64,000 nt of DNA from G020354085 sp964482055 (GTDB lineage Bacteria > Pseudomonadota > Gammaproteobacteria > Acidiferrobacterales > Sulfurifustaceae), in NCBI GenBank assembly GCA_964482055.1, contig CAYZVX010000003.1:1-64000 (forward strand), in the 5' to 3' direction. The stretch's first letter is position 1, and each line of letters opens with the position of its first letter. The position numbers and the translations under genes were made by a program. Positions 52,112 to 61,820 of this stretch are shown in pieces. The notes beneath the pieces are model-generated. The model saw nothing but the letters and a program-made list of their open reading frames with translations, ran no database searches and was not told the DNA's origin.

Positions 52112-52879
52112 TCATTCGTATGGATTGGTCAACGTGCCGATGCCGTCGATGGCGACCTCGACCGTGTTGCCCGGCTTCATCGAGCCGACGCCGAGAGAGG
52201 TTCCGCAGGCGATCACGTCCCCCGGCAGGAGCGTCATGTCCTGCGAGATCAGGCTCACCAGCCGGTGCGGCGCGAACACGATGTCGCTCACCGGATAGTT
52301 CTGCCGTTCCTTGCCGTTCAGCAGGGTTCGGACCGTCAGTGACGCCGGGTCGAGGTCGGTGGCGATCACCGGCCCGAATACGCCGAAGGTGTCGAAGTTC
52401 TTGGCACGCGCCCACTGCGCGAACGTCGGGTCCTTGTTGATGAGCTCCGCCGCCGTCACGTCATTCACGCCGGTGTAGCCAAAGATGTAGCCGGCCGCAT
52501 CCGCCTCGGAAACCTCCTTGCAGCGCTTGCCGATGACGATGCCGAGCTCACCTTCATATACGACCTTGCCCGAGTAGGAGCGCGGCGCACGGATCGCCTG
52601 TCCGTTGGCGAGGAAGGAGGTGCTGGCCTTGATGAAATAGAGCGGCTCGGTCGGTACCGGCAGATTGAGCTTGGCGGCGAGCGCATGGTAGTTGTTCCAC
52701 AGGCATACCATCTTGCTCGGAACGCTCGGTGTCAGCACCGTCACGGCGTCGAGCGGCAAGGTATCGCCGCGCGCCGTCGCGCCCGCGAACATGTCACCAT
52801 CGTGCACCGTGATCGTGCCGTCGCGCAGCGTGCCGAAGCCGGTCTTGCCCGCGTGCTCGAATCTTATCCAGTGCGCCAT
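52112..52879 (-). CDS. Fumarylacetoacetate hydrolase family protein
   Basis: 255 residues. FAH fold with VCLWNNYHALAAKLN (lid), YFIKASTSFLANGQAI, the metal-binding EGELGIVIGKRC, and GYTGVNDVTAAEL, FDTFGVFGPVI, LLPGDVIACGTSLGVG. These enzymes cleave or decarboxylate beta-keto acids such as fumarylpyruvate, oxaloacetate or 2-hydroxyhepta-2,4-dienedioate. Start ATG at 52879 has GGAG upstream. Open frame to 53254 is not protein-like. Its likely partner is the reductase just downstream. Confidence 0.9.
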   Translation of the reverse strand: MAHWIRFEHAGKTGFGTLRDGTITVHDGDMFAGATARGDTLPLDAVTVLTPSVPSKMVCLWNNYHALAAKLNLPVPTEPLYFIKASTSFLANGQAIRAPRSYSGKVVYEGELGIVIGKRCKEVSEADAAGYIFGYTGVNDVTAAELINKDPTFAQWARAKNFDTFGVFGPVIATDLDPASLTVRTLLNGKERQNYPVSDIVFAPHRLVSLISQDMTLLPGDVIACGTSLGVGSMKPGNTVEVAIDGIGTLTNPYE

Positions 52880-53072
52880 ACCGTTCTCCGAGGCTGATCC
52901 GCGGCGCTTCCGGTCTTGTGCGGCGACGTCGCGTTGGACGCCAAAAAATATCACCTCTACCGGGGCAGAGATAGGCGATGTGCCGTGGCGTTTCACTACG
53001 TGCAATCGCTGGCGATGTCGACCGTGGCAAGCGCGGCGCCGCGGCGTAGTAAAGTGGCACCGAGACGACCCG

Positions 53073-54662
53073 ATGCGCGACAACCAGTTTCCCGGCCGGT
53101 CGGTAGTGATGAGCGCGCGCGGCATGGTGGCGACCAGCCAGCCCATGGCCACGCAGGTCGGGCTCGGCATCCTCAAGCGCGGCGGCAACGCGATGGACGC
53201 CGCCATCGCCGCCTGTGCGACCCTGGCCGTCACCGAGCCGCATGCCACCGGCATCGGCGGCGATTGTTTTCTGCTCTATCACGAGGCACGCAGCGGTCGG
53301 CTCTACGGCCTCAACGGCAGCGGGCGCGCGCCGGCCGCCGCCACGCCCGAGGCGTATCGTGCGCGCGGCCTCACGCACGTGCCCGAAACCGGGATCCTGT
53401 CGGTCACGGTGCCCGGTGCGGTGGATGCCTGGGACCGCGCGCGCGAGCGCTTCGGCACCATGGGTCTCGACGAGCTGCTCGCGCCCGCCATCGAGTACGC
53501 CGACGAGGGCTACGTGGTCTCGCCGGTGGTGGGCCAGGCGTGGCGCTCGCTCGAGTCGCTGCTGGCGTCGCACGCCGATTCCCGGCGCGCGCTGCTGGTG
53601 GACGGGCGCGCACCCGCAATCGGCACGGTCCACCGCCAGCCGGCCTTGGCGCGCACGCTCCGGCGCATCGCGCGCGAGGGACGCGCGGCGTTTTACGGCG
53701 GCGCCATCGCCGAGGAGATCGTGCGATTCAGTCGCGCCCACAACGGCCTGCTCGCGCTCGAGGATTTCGCGGAGCATCGCAGCGACTGGGTCGAGCCGAT
53801 CGCCACCGATTACCGCGGCGTGCGCGTCTTCGAGATTCCGCCGAACGGTCAGGGCATCACCGCCCTCATGACGCTCAACATCTTGGAGCAGACGGCCTTC
53901 GGCGAGTGGCCGCGTCTCGGTGTCGAGCACCTGCACTACCTGATCGAGGCCTTTAAGCTCGCGCTCGCCGAGCGCGACACCCACGTGTGTGACCCGGCCT
54001 TTCATGCCGTGCCCGTGGAGGCGCTGCTGAGCAAGGCCTACGCGCGCGCGCAGGCCGCGCGCATCGATCCGCAGCGCGCGCTCGGTTACCCGCTCGCCTC
54101 CAACCTGCGGCGGCAGCGCGACACCGTCTACCTCACGGTGGTGGACCGGGACCGCAACGCGGTGTCGCTCATCAACAGCCTGTACTATCCGTTCGGCAGC
54201 CTGCTGGTGGCAGGCGACACCGGCGTCACCCTGCAGAACCGCGGCGCCGGATTCGTGCTCGACCCGGGGCACGTCAACTGCATCGCGCCGCGCAAGCGCC
54301 CGCTGCACACCATCATTCCGGCGATGGCCTATCGCAACGGCAAGCCGCTACTGGCTTTTGGCGTGATGGGCGGGGAGTACCAGGCCATGGGCCATGCCTA
54401 CGTGTTGAGCAACTGGCTCGACTTCGGTCTCGATCTGCAGGAGGCGATCGATGCCCCCCGCTTCTTGCCCGGCATGGGGGTGGTGGCGGTTGAGCGCTCG
54501 CTGCCCGCGGCGAGCGGCGAGGCGCTGCGCCGTCGCGGGCACGTGGTGGTGGAGTCCGACACGGCGCTCGGCGGCGCACAGGCGATCTACATTGATAGCG
54601 ACGCTGGCGTGTTGCAGGGCGCGTCGGACCCGCGCAAGGACGGTTGCGCGTTGGGCTATTGA
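53073..54662 (+). CDS. Gamma-glutamyltransferase family protein
   Basis: 529 residues of the Ntn-hydrolase GGT fold. GGNAMDAAIAACATLAVTEPHATGIGGDCFLLYH and GRAPAAATPEAY begin the large part; autoprocessing Thr is expected in DTVYLTVVD, where GGT has TTH, and the small subunit continues FGSLLVAGDTGVTLQNRGAGF. No signal peptide, unlike secreted GGTs, so it probably stays cytoplasmic and belongs to the YwrD/acylase-like branch. Divergent from FAH. ATG at 53073 is chosen as the first good start. Confidence 0.87.
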   Translation: MRDNQFPGRSVVMSARGMVATSQPMATQVGLGILKRGGNAMDAAIAACATLAVTEPHATGIGGDCFLLYHEARSGRLYGLNGSGRAPAAATPEAYRARGLTHVPETGILSVTVPGAVDAWDRARERFGTMGLDELLAPAIEYADEGYVVSPVVGQAWRSLESLLASHADSRRALLVDGRAPAIGTVHRQPALARTLRRIAREGRAAFYGGAIAEEIVRFSRAHNGLLALEDFAEHRSDWVEPIATDYRGVRVFEIPPNGQGITALMTLNILEQTAFGEWPRLGVEHLHYLIEAFKLALAERDTHVCDPAFHAVPVEALLSKAYARAQAARIDPQRALGYPLASNLRRQRDTVYLTVVDRDRNAVSLINSLYYPFGSLLVAGDTGVTLQNRGAGFVLDPGHVNCIAPRKRPLHTIIPAMAYRNGKPLLAFGVMGGEYQAMGHAYVLSNWLDFGLDLQEAIDAPRFLPGMGVVAVERSLPAASGEALRRRGHVVVESDTALGGAQAIYIDSDAGVLQGASDPRKDGCALGY

Positions 54663-55094
54663 GCCGCGCGGCGCCGCGTCAGGCGCTACGCGCGAGCCGC
54701 AGGTGCGCGCGGCACGCGCCCACGGTTCCGGTGCGGCGCGACAGCAGCCGGCACAGGCCCTCGCCGTGCGTGAGCCAGGCGCCATACAGCAATGCCGCCA
54801 CGCTCGCCGCTTGGCCGAGGAAGAAAAGAAAATCGACAACACGAATCAACATGTCACTACCGTCCCGGTTATTGGCCCGTGCCGCGGGCCCGTTACATCC
54901 GATGACCTAACCACTGAAGACTTGCTGCGGCAACGTAATTACGGTGGAAATCGCGGTCAGCAGAAGGTGGCGTTACGCAGCAGATTATAGCGCAACCGGC
55001 GGTACCCGCCGGTTACCCAGCTCTCAAAAGATGGCGGCGCGGGCCCATAAATCAAGCGTGCCGGCGCCTCGCGCCCGCGGCGCCTGGCCGCGCG
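54663..55094. other. Intergenic region after the GGT-family gene
   Basis: 432 bp. It holds a possible 57-residue membrane ORF on the minus strand (54679-54852). AT content rises near 54820-54850. No terminator or RNA gene recognised. Confidence 0.5.
54679..54852 (-). CDS. Possible small membrane protein (57 aa)
   Basis: An ATG-started frame encoding MLIRVVDFLFFLGQAASVAA, then LLYGAWLTHGEG and a basic, Arg-rich tail. It has one hydrophobic helix at about 5-27 and a positively charged C-terminus. The GGGACGG upstream is only a weak ribosome site. GC-rich noncoding DNA often gives such frames, so this could be chance. Confidence 0.3.
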   Translation of the reverse strand: MLIRVVDFLFFLGQAASVAALLYGAWLTHGEGLCRLLSRRTGTVGACRAHLRLARSA

Positions 55095-56630
55095 CTAACC
55101 GGCGAGCCCGAGCTTCTGCGCAAGCCCGATGCGTTGCAGCTTGCCGGTCGCGCCCTTGGGGATCTCGGCCATGATGAGAATCTTGCGCGGCACCTTGAAG
55201 TCGGCGAGACGCCGGGCCGCGAACTCGCGCAGCTCCTGATCGGTTGCCTGCATGCCTTCGCGCAGCACCACGGCTGCCGCCACCTCCTCGCCAAGCTTCT
55301 CGTGCGGCATCGCGAAGGTAACCACCTGCTGCACCGCCGGGTGATCCATCAGCACCTCGTCCACTTCGCGCGGCGAGATCTTCTCGCCCCCGCGGTTGAT
55401 GATCTCCTTGAGCCGGCCGGTAATCGTGAGGTAGCCGTCGGCGTCCATGACGCCCTGATCGCCGGTACGGAACCAGCCGTTGGTGAACGCCTCGGCATTG
55501 GCCTTGGGGTTGTTCTCGTAGCCGCGCGTGACGTTCGGGCCGCGGATCACGATCTCGCCCGGGGTATGGGGGCCGAGCAGCTGGCCGGCGGCGTCCATGA
55601 TCGCGACCTCGGGACCGGCGGCGATGCCGACCGTGCCCGGCTTGCGCGGGCGCGGCGGCAGCGGGTTGCTCGCCATCTGGTGACTGGCCTCGGTCATGCC
55701 GTAGGACTCGATCACCGGCGCGCCGAACACCTCCTCGAGCTCGCGGATCACCTGCGGCGGCATCGAGGAAGACGAGGAGCGCACCAAGCGCAGCGGATTG
55801 GCCGCAATGATCTCACGGTTGCGCGCCGCGCGCGCCAGGATCGATTGGTGCATGGTCGGCACGGCCGTGTACCAGGTCGGTTTCGCCTCCTCCATCCAAG
55901 CGAAGAACTTGAGCGCATTGAAGCCCGGCGTGCAGAACACCCGTCCACCGGCGGCGAGCGGTGCGAGCAGGCCAGCCATGAGCCCGTGGATGTGAAACAG
56001 CGGCATGATCTGCAACCCGCAATCGCGCGGGCCCAGGGCGAGGGTTTTGACGATCGCCTGCGCCGAGGCGCAGAGGTTGCGCTGCGACAACGGCACGATC
56101 TTGGGTCGCGATGTGGTGCCGGAGGTGTGCAGGATAAGGGCGATGTCATCCGGTTCGGCAAACCCAGGACGCTCCGCCGCAGCGCCGGCCGTTTGACCGG
56201 CGCGCGCCACGAGCTCGAAGACGCCGGCCGGCGCGTCGGCCGGGACCTGTGCTTCGAGGATGCTGACGCCGAGCCTCTCGGCCACGGCCAGCGCCGGCGA
56301 GTCGCTGCCGCGCTCGACCAGGATCGCCTTGGCGCGCAGGTCGGACAGATAGAACTCGAACTCCTCGGCCCGGTAGGCCGGGTTGAGCGGGCAGGCGGTG
56401 GCACCGCTGGCCACCGCGATGAAGGCGGTCGCCATCTCCGGCCCGTTCGGCAGCACCAGCGCCACCCGGTCCTGACGCCCGACCCCGAGGCGATTGAGCG
56501 CAGCGACCGTGCGTTCGATGTGCTCGCGCAGTTGGCGAAAACTCAACACCGGACGATCGGGCGCGGCGATGGCGATGTCAGCGTCGGCGCCGGCGGCGAG
56601 CAGGGCGTGCAGCGTGGTGATCTGAGACAT
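55095..56630 (-). CDS. Acyl-CoA synthetase (AMP-forming), oxalate–CoA ligase-like
   Basis: 511 residues. AMP-binding motif LHTSGTTSRPKIVPL, then YGMTEASHQMASNPL, GEIVIRGPNVTRGY, FRTGDQGVMDADGYL and the C-terminal domain with PKGATGKLQR including the catalytic Lys. The YGMTEASHQM and NPLPP context is like the oxalyl-CoA synthetases of plants and yeast (AAE3/Pcs60) as I recall, so oxalate or a related short dicarboxylate is a plausible substrate, but this is not proven. ATG 56630 is preferred; GTG 56642 is an alternative. Confidence 0.85.
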   Translation of the reverse strand: MSQITTLHALLAAGADADIAIAAPDRPVLSFRQLREHIERTVAALNRLGVGRQDRVALVLPNGPEMATAFIAVASGATACPLNPAYRAEEFEFYLSDLRAKAILVERGSDSPALAVAERLGVSILEAQVPADAPAGVFELVARAGQTAGAAAERPGFAEPDDIALILHTSGTTSRPKIVPLSQRNLCASAQAIVKTLALGPRDCGLQIMPLFHIHGLMAGLLAPLAAGGRVFCTPGFNALKFFAWMEEAKPTWYTAVPTMHQSILARAARNREIIAANPLRLVRSSSSSMPPQVIRELEEVFGAPVIESYGMTEASHQMASNPLPPRPRKPGTVGIAAGPEVAIMDAAGQLLGPHTPGEIVIRGPNVTRGYENNPKANAEAFTNGWFRTGDQGVMDADGYLTITGRLKEIINRGGEKISPREVDEVLMDHPAVQQVVTFAMPHEKLGEEVAAAVVLREGMQATDQELREFAARRLADFKVPRKILIMAEIPKGATGKLQRIGLAQKLGLAG

Positions 56631-56749
56631 GGATGTTTTCACCTTGCGAAATCCGGGGTTCGAGCCATGGCGCGATGTTACCGTCTGACGCGCGCGCTGT
56701 TAACGCACTAGAGCACCGGGGCTCCTCGCGTAGCTGGTCTCTTGTTTGC

Positions 56750-57739
56750 TCACGTGTGCCAGGCGAGTGGCGGCTCATCGAGAGCGGCCGCCTGTTCTTT
56801 CAGCGTCAGGATCTGTTCCTCCCAGTAGCGCCGCGTGTTGAACCAGGGAAAGGCGCGCGGGAACGCCGGATCGTCCCAGCGCCGCGCCAGCCACGCGCTG
56901 TAGTTGAGCAGGCGCAAGGTGCGCAGTGGCTCGATCAGGCGCAGCTCCCGCGCGTCGAACTCCATGAACTGCGTGTAGCCGGACAGCAGTGCCGCGAGCT
57001 GCTGCTCGCGTTCCAGGCGGCTGCCCGACAGCAGCATCCACAGGTCTTGCACCGCCGGAGCGGTGAGGCAGTCATCGAAGTCGACGAAAAGCGGCCCGGT
57101 GCGGCCCCAGAGAATGTTGCCGAGATGGCAGTCGCCGTGCAGCCGCAGCCAGCGCATCGGCCCGGTCAGGGCGAATGCATCGTCGAGCCGCGGCAGCAGA
57201 TAGGCGCAGATGGCGGCATAGGCTTCGCCCAGCTCGGCCGGGACCATGCCACAGCCTTTGACACACTCGATCGCCTTGCGTCCCCATTCCTCGACGCTCA
57301 GGCGCAGGCGGTGAACAAACGGCTCGGCCGCGCCGAGGCGATGCAACCGGCCGAGGTAGCGACCCAGGATGCGAAAGTCCTCCTCGCTGTTGAGCTCGGC
57401 CGCCCGGCCCGGCTGCCAGGGGAACAGCGCGAAGCGAAACCCCGCGTGCTCGCACAGCGTGCGATCGTCGCGGCAGGCGCGCGGGGCGAGCGCCGGGATC
57501 TCGTGGGCCTGCAACATCTGCGTGAAGCTGTGCTCCTCGCGGATGGCGGCGTCGCTCCAGCGCCCCGGGCGATAGAACTTGGCGACCACCATGCCGTCGT
57601 CTTGGGTTTCCACCCGGTAGACCCGATTCTCATAACTGTTGAGCGCCAGCAGCGCCCCCGTGCAGCGCAGCCCACTGGTTTCGACCGCATCGAGGATGAC
57701 CTCGGGCGTGAGTTGATCGTAAGGGTGGGTGCTGATCAT
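56750..57739 (-). CDS. srkA: Stress-response kinase SrkA/YihE-like
   Basis: 329 residues, the usual size. A YihE-type APH-fold kinase: LALNSYENRVYRVETQDDG, VAKFYRPGRWSDAAIREEH, catalytic RLHGDCHLGNILW and metal-binding LFVDFDDC. The E. coli enzyme protects cells during oxidative and envelope stress. ATG 57739 gives a normal N-terminus. It is divergent from prlC. Confidence 0.92.
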   Translation of the reverse strand: MISTHPYDQLTPEVILDAVETSGLRCTGALLALNSYENRVYRVETQDDGMVVAKFYRPGRWSDAAIREEHSFTQMLQAHEIPALAPRACRDDRTLCEHAGFRFALFPWQPGRAAELNSEEDFRILGRYLGRLHRLGAAEPFVHRLRLSVEEWGRKAIECVKGCGMVPAELGEAYAAICAYLLPRLDDAFALTGPMRWLRLHGDCHLGNILWGRTGPLFVDFDDCLTAPAVQDLWMLLSGSRLEREQQLAALLSGYTQFMEFDARELRLIEPLRTLRLLNYSAWLARRWDDPAFPRAFPWFNTRRYWEEQILTLKEQAAALDEPPLAWHT

Positions 57740-57800
57740 GCGCGGCTGCGGCGCGCCATGGTGGCATGCTAAATTGCGAGACTTCGCAGTATAAGACCTT

Positions 57801-59849
57801 ATGGACGCTATCAATAATCCATTGCTCGATTTGAGCGGGCTGCCGCGCTTCTCGGCGATCCGCCCGGAGCACGTGCGACCGGCGATCGACGCGGTGCTGG
57901 CCGACAACCGCCGGCAGCGCGAAGCGCTGCTCGCGCGCGGCAGCGGCTACACCTGGGACAATCTCGTGCAGCCGCTTGAGGACATGAGCGAGCGCCTGGC
58001 GCGTGTGTGGTCGCCGGTCTCGCATTTGAATGCGGTGATGAACAACGAGGCGCTGCGCGCGGCCTACAACGAGTGCCTGCCGCTGCTGTCGGAATACTCC
58101 ACCGAGCTCGCGCAGGACGAGCGCATCTACGCCGCCTACAAGCAGATCGCGGCCGGCGACGAATACCCCCGGCTCAGTGCCGCGCAATGCAGAATCATCG
58201 ACAATACGCTGCGCGACTTTCGCCTGGCCGGTGCCGAGCTGCCGCCCGAAAAGAAGGCGCGCTTCAAGGAAGTGCAGCGGGAGCTGTCGCAGCTGCAGAG
58301 CAAGTTCTCCGAGAACGTGCTCGACGCCACCCAAGCCTGGGAGCTGGTGGTGAGCGATGAAGCGGCGCTCGCGGGCCTGCCGGAGACGGCGCGCGCGCTC
58401 GCCCGCCAGTCGGCGCAGCAGGCCGGCAAGGACGGCTGGCGCTTTACCCTCGAGTTCCCGTCCTACGTGGCGGTGATGACCTACGCCGATCGGCGCGAGC
58501 TGCGCCGGCAGGTGTACGACGCCTACGTCACGCGCGCGAGCGACCAGGGCCCGCACGCCGGGCGCTGGGACAACGGGCCGTTGATGGTTGAGATCCTCAA
58601 GCTGCGGCGCGAGGCCGCACGGCTGCTTGGCTTCGCCAACTACGCCGAGTACGCGCTGCAGACACGCATGGCCAAGAGCGTCGCCGAGGTCATGGATTTC
58701 TTGAATGATCTGGCGGCGCGCTCGCGCCCGGCGGCGCGCCGCGACCTCGAGGAGCTGCGCCAGTACGCGCGCGATGAGCACGGCGTTGCCGAGCTCGAGG
58801 CCTGGGACCTTGCCTACTACTCGGAAAAGCTGCGCCAGGCCCGCTACAGCTACTCCGAAGAGGAGGTGCGCCCGTACCTGCCCGATACGCGCGTGGTGCC
58901 CGGCCTGTTCCAGGTGGTGCAGCGGCTCTTCGGCATGGCGATCCGGCCGATTGAGGGTATCGACGTCTGGCACCCGGACGTGCGCGTCTACGAGATCCAC
59001 GACTCCGCGGGCGAGACGCGCGGACGCTTTTATCTTGACCTGTACGCGCGCGCCAACAAGCGCGGCGGGGCGTGGATGGACGACTGCATCGGGCGCAAGC
59101 GCACGGCGCAGGGCGTGCAGCTGCCGGTCGCGTACATCACGTGCAACTTCACCCCGCCGGTGGACGGCCGGCCGGCCCTGCTCACGCACGACGAGGTCAC
59201 GACGCTGTTCCACGAGTTCGGCCATGGGCTGCATCACCTGCTCACGCGCGTCGATTACTGGGGTGTATCCGGCATCAACGGCGTGCTGTGGGACGCGGTC
59301 GAGCTGCCCAGCCAGTTCATGGAAAACTGGTGCTGGGAGCGCGAGGCGATGGATCTGCTGTCGGGCCACTACCGAAGCGGGGCGCCGTTGCCGCGCGCGC
59401 TGTTCGACAAGATGTACGCCGCGCGCAACTTCCAGTCCGGCATGCAGTTCGTGCGCCAGCTCGAGTTCGCGCTGTTCGACATGCGCCTGCACGCCGAGCT
59501 CGATGTAGACACTCTCGCCGACATCCGCCGGCTGCTCGCTCAAGTGCGCAGCGCCGTCGCCGTCGTGATCCCGCCTGCCTACAACCGTTTCGAGAACAGT
59601 TTCAGCCACGTCTTCGCCGGCGGTTACGCGGCCGGCTACTACAGCTACAAGTGGGCCGAGGTGCTGTCGGCGGATGCCTTCAGCAAGTTCGAGGAACGCG
59701 GGGTGTTCGATCGCACGACCGGCGAGGAATTCCTGCACTACATCCTGGAGCAGGGCGGCGCGCGGGATCCGATGGAGCTGTTCGAGCGCTTCCGCGGCCG
59801 CAAGCCCACGATCGACGCGCTCCTGCGTCATTCAGGTTTGGCCGCCTAA
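57801..59849 (+). CDS. prlC: Oligopeptidase A (M3 family)
   Basis: 682-residue cytoplasmic metalloprotease that degrades peptides and signal-peptide fragments. Zinc motif FHEFGHGLHH, with downstream Glu ligand region VELPSQFMENWCWE and Gly/Tyr-rich substrate loop AAGYYSYKWAEV. Length matches PrlC. Adjacent to a SrkA-like kinase gene divergently. Confidence 0.96.
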   Translation: MDAINNPLLDLSGLPRFSAIRPEHVRPAIDAVLADNRRQREALLARGSGYTWDNLVQPLEDMSERLARVWSPVSHLNAVMNNEALRAAYNECLPLLSEYSTELAQDERIYAAYKQIAAGDEYPRLSAAQCRIIDNTLRDFRLAGAELPPEKKARFKEVQRELSQLQSKFSENVLDATQAWELVVSDEAALAGLPETARALARQSAQQAGKDGWRFTLEFPSYVAVMTYADRRELRRQVYDAYVTRASDQGPHAGRWDNGPLMVEILKLRREAARLLGFANYAEYALQTRMAKSVAEVMDFLNDLAARSRPAARRDLEELRQYARDEHGVAELEAWDLAYYSEKLRQARYSYSEEEVRPYLPDTRVVPGLFQVVQRLFGMAIRPIEGIDVWHPDVRVYEIHDSAGETRGRFYLDLYARANKRGGAWMDDCIGRKRTAQGVQLPVAYITCNFTPPVDGRPALLTHDEVTTLFHEFGHGLHHLLTRVDYWGVSGINGVLWDAVELPSQFMENWCWEREAMDLLSGHYRSGAPLPRALFDKMYAARNFQSGMQFVRQLEFALFDMRLHAELDVDTLADIRRLLAQVRSAVAVVIPPAYNRFENSFSHVFAGGYAAGYYSYKWAEVLSADAFSKFEERGVFDRTTGEEFLHYILEQGGARDPMELFERFRGRKPTIDALLRHSGLAA

Positions 59850-59861
59850 GGGGAGGAAACC

Positions 59862-60503
59862 GTGCGACGAATCCTGGCAGCGACCGCCGGCGCGCTGTTG
59901 TCGATTTCAGTGGCGCAGGCCGAGACGGCCTACATCACCGAGCGGCTGTCGGTGCCGCTCAATCCGGTCCCGGATGAAATCGGCCCGCCGCTCAAGCGCC
60001 TTGAGGCCGGCTCGGCGCTCGAGGTGCTCCAGCGCGAAGAACGCTACGTTCGGGTGCGCGACAGGCAGGGTGTGGAGGGCTGGATCGACGCGCGCTTCCT
60101 GGCGACGGAGCCACCGGCACGCCTTCAGGTTGGCAGGCTGCAGGAGGAGCTCAGCAAGGCGCGCAAGGACCTCTCGGACACTCAGGCGCGGCTCAAACAG
60201 ATCGAGACCGCGCTCGAGCAGGAAACACGCCGCGGCAAAGAGCTGGCCAAGAGTCTGGCGGCGGCCAAGGCCGCGCCGCCACCGGCGCCGGTCGAACAGG
60301 CCCCGCCACCGGCGCCGGTCGAACCGCCGGCGCCGCCTGCCACGTTGCCGTCGGTGAACGCGCCCGCGGACGCGGGGCTGCCATTCAGCCTCGCCTGGCT
60401 GCTGATTTCCTTTGCTATGCTTGGAATCGGCTTCGCGGGCGGCGTGTACTGGCTGAAGCATTCGATCCGCCGGCGCAGTGGCGGCATGTACCTGAGGGTT
60501 TAG
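59862..60503 (+). CDS. TIGR04211-type SH3 domain protein
   Basis: 213 residues. Signal peptide (cleavage near AQA-ET), a bacterial SH3 domain (TAYITERLSVPL, then LEAGSALEVLQREERYVRVR and GVEGWIDARFL), a coiled coil (QEELSKARKDLSDTQARLKQ), a Pro-rich linker with the duplicated PPPAPVE, and a C-terminal membrane helix (FSLAWLLISFAMLGIGFAGG) with basic tail. The whole family layout is present. Function unknown; likely periplasmic wall contact. Confidence 0.88.
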   Translation: MRRILAATAGALLSISVAQAETAYITERLSVPLNPVPDEIGPPLKRLEAGSALEVLQREERYVRVRDRQGVEGWIDARFLATEPPARLQVGRLQEELSKARKDLSDTQARLKQIETALEQETRRGKELAKSLAAAKAAPPPAPVEQAPPPAPVEPPAPPATLPSVNAPADAGLPFSLAWLLISFAMLGIGFAGGVYWLKHSIRRRSGGMYLRV

Positions 60504-60506
60504 CTC

Positions 60507-60983
60507 ATGGCGTTGCGATGGTTTCTGGCGGTTGCGTTGGTGATGAGCTGTTCCGTAGCACAGGCCCAGAAGGTCTACCGCTGGGTCGACAAGGACGGCA
60601 ATGTCACCTATCGAGATCGCCCGCCAAGCGAGGCCGACCAGCAGGCCGAAGAGCGCCGGCTGCGCGTGCCGCGCGATGTGGCCGGGGCGGCGGCCTCCGA
60701 CGATGACCCGGCCACCAAGGCGCCGGTCGTGCTGTACACCGTGCCCCAGTGCTCGAGTTGTGACGCGGCGCGCGCCCACCTGGAAAAGCGCAAGATTCCG
60801 TTCAGCGAGAAGAACGTCGACGCCAATCGCACGGCGCAGGACGAGCTGCGCAAGCGCAGCGGCGGCCTGTCGGTGCCAACCATCACGGTCGGCGACAAGG
60901 TCATGAAGGGATACATCGATACGCTGCTTGACGGAGAGCTCGACGCCGCCGGTTACGCCAAGGCCGAAGCCACCGCGCCCTAG
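60507..60983 (+). CDS. DUF4124–glutaredoxin-like protein
   Basis: 158 residues. After a signal peptide (cleavage near AQA-QK) comes a DUF4124 domain (KVYRWVDKDGNVTYRDRPP), a flexible link, then a glutaredoxin fold with CSSC active site (YTVPQCSSCDAARAHLEKRK) and the cis-Pro in SVPTITVG. The periplasmic location makes it a thiol/disulfide enzyme for exported proteins. It begins 3 bp after the SH3 gene. Confidence 0.9.
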   Translation: MALRWFLAVALVMSCSVAQAQKVYRWVDKDGNVTYRDRPPSEADQQAEERRLRVPRDVAGAAASDDDPATKAPVVLYTVPQCSSCDAARAHLEKRKIPFSEKNVDANRTAQDELRKRSGGLSVPTITVGDKVMKGYIDTLLDGELDAAGYAKAEATAP

Positions 60984-61037
60984 GGCGGCGGCGGTGCCCG
61001 GCGCTGGTCGCGGCGGTCGTTGACGGTTGCGCCGCGC

Positions 61038-61808
61038 ATGAGGATCGCCACCTGGAATGTCAACTCGGTGCGCGTGCGCCTGCCGCAGGTGCTCGACTGG
61101 CTCGCGCAGCACAGCCCCGACGTCCTGTGCATCCAGGAAACCAAGGTAATCGATGCCGACTTCCCGGCCGCGGAGTTTCGCGCGGCCGGTTACCATGCGG
61201 CATTCACCGGGCAGAAGACCTATAACGGCGTGGCGACGCTCAGTCGCGAACCGGCAAGCGCCGTGGTGACGGAGCTGCCGGGCTTCAATGCCGAGCAGAA
61301 GCGGTTCCTGGCGGCGACCGTCGCGGGGCTGCGCCTCATCAACGTGTATGTCCCCAACGGCGAGTCGGTCGATTCGGAGAAGTACCGTTACAAGCTCGCG
61401 TGGCTCGATGCGTTGCGGGATTTTGTCGCGCGCGAGCGGGTCGCGCACGCCGATCTCGTCGTGCTTGGCGATTTCAACGTTGCCCCAGAGCCGCGTGACG
61501 TGTACGACCCGAAGGCGTGGGAGGGTCGGGTGCTGTTCAGCGAACCGGAGCGCGCGGCGCTGCGCGCGCTCCGCGACACCGGGCTGGTGGACGTGTTCCG
61601 CACCTTTCCCCGACCCGAGGGCAGCTACACCTGGTGGGATTACCGGCAGGGCGGGTTTCGGCGCAACCACGGGTTGCGCATCGATCACATCCTGGCAAGT
61701 GCGTCACTGGCGACGCGCTGTCGCGCCTGTACGATCGACGTGGCGCCGCGGGCGCTCGAGCGCCCGTCCGACCATGCGCCGGTCATCGCCGAGTTCGGCG
61801 CCGCCTGA
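61038..61808 (+). CDS. xthA: Exodeoxyribonuclease III
   Basis: 256 residues. AP endonuclease/3' exonuclease for base excision repair. MRIATWNVNSVRVRLPQV, CIQETKVID, YNGVATLSRE, VVLGDFNVAPEPRDVYDP, TWWDYRQGGF, LRIDHILASASL and the catalytic SDHAPVIAEF are all intact. ATG 61038 chosen; TTG 61020 upstream adds six residues without family support. Confidence 0.95.
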   Translation: MRIATWNVNSVRVRLPQVLDWLAQHSPDVLCIQETKVIDADFPAAEFRAAGYHAAFTGQKTYNGVATLSREPASAVVTELPGFNAEQKRFLAATVAGLRLINVYVPNGESVDSEKYRYKLAWLDALRDFVARERVAHADLVVLGDFNVAPEPRDVYDPKAWEGRVLFSEPERAALRALRDTGLVDVFRTFPRPEGSYTWWDYRQGGFRRNHGLRIDHILASASLATRCRACTIDVAPRALERPSDHAPVIAEFGAA

Positions 61809-61820
61809 CGGCGCGCGTCG

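Noticed and set aside
54348..54842. 164-residue minus-strand frame overlapping the GGT-family gene end
   Set aside because: Mostly antisense to the conserved GGT C-terminus; only the separate 57-residue frame nearby was kept, at low confidence.
57630..59831. 733-residue open frame opposite prlC
   Set aside because: Antisense to a complete M3 peptidase with an intact HEFGH motif; no protein-like features.
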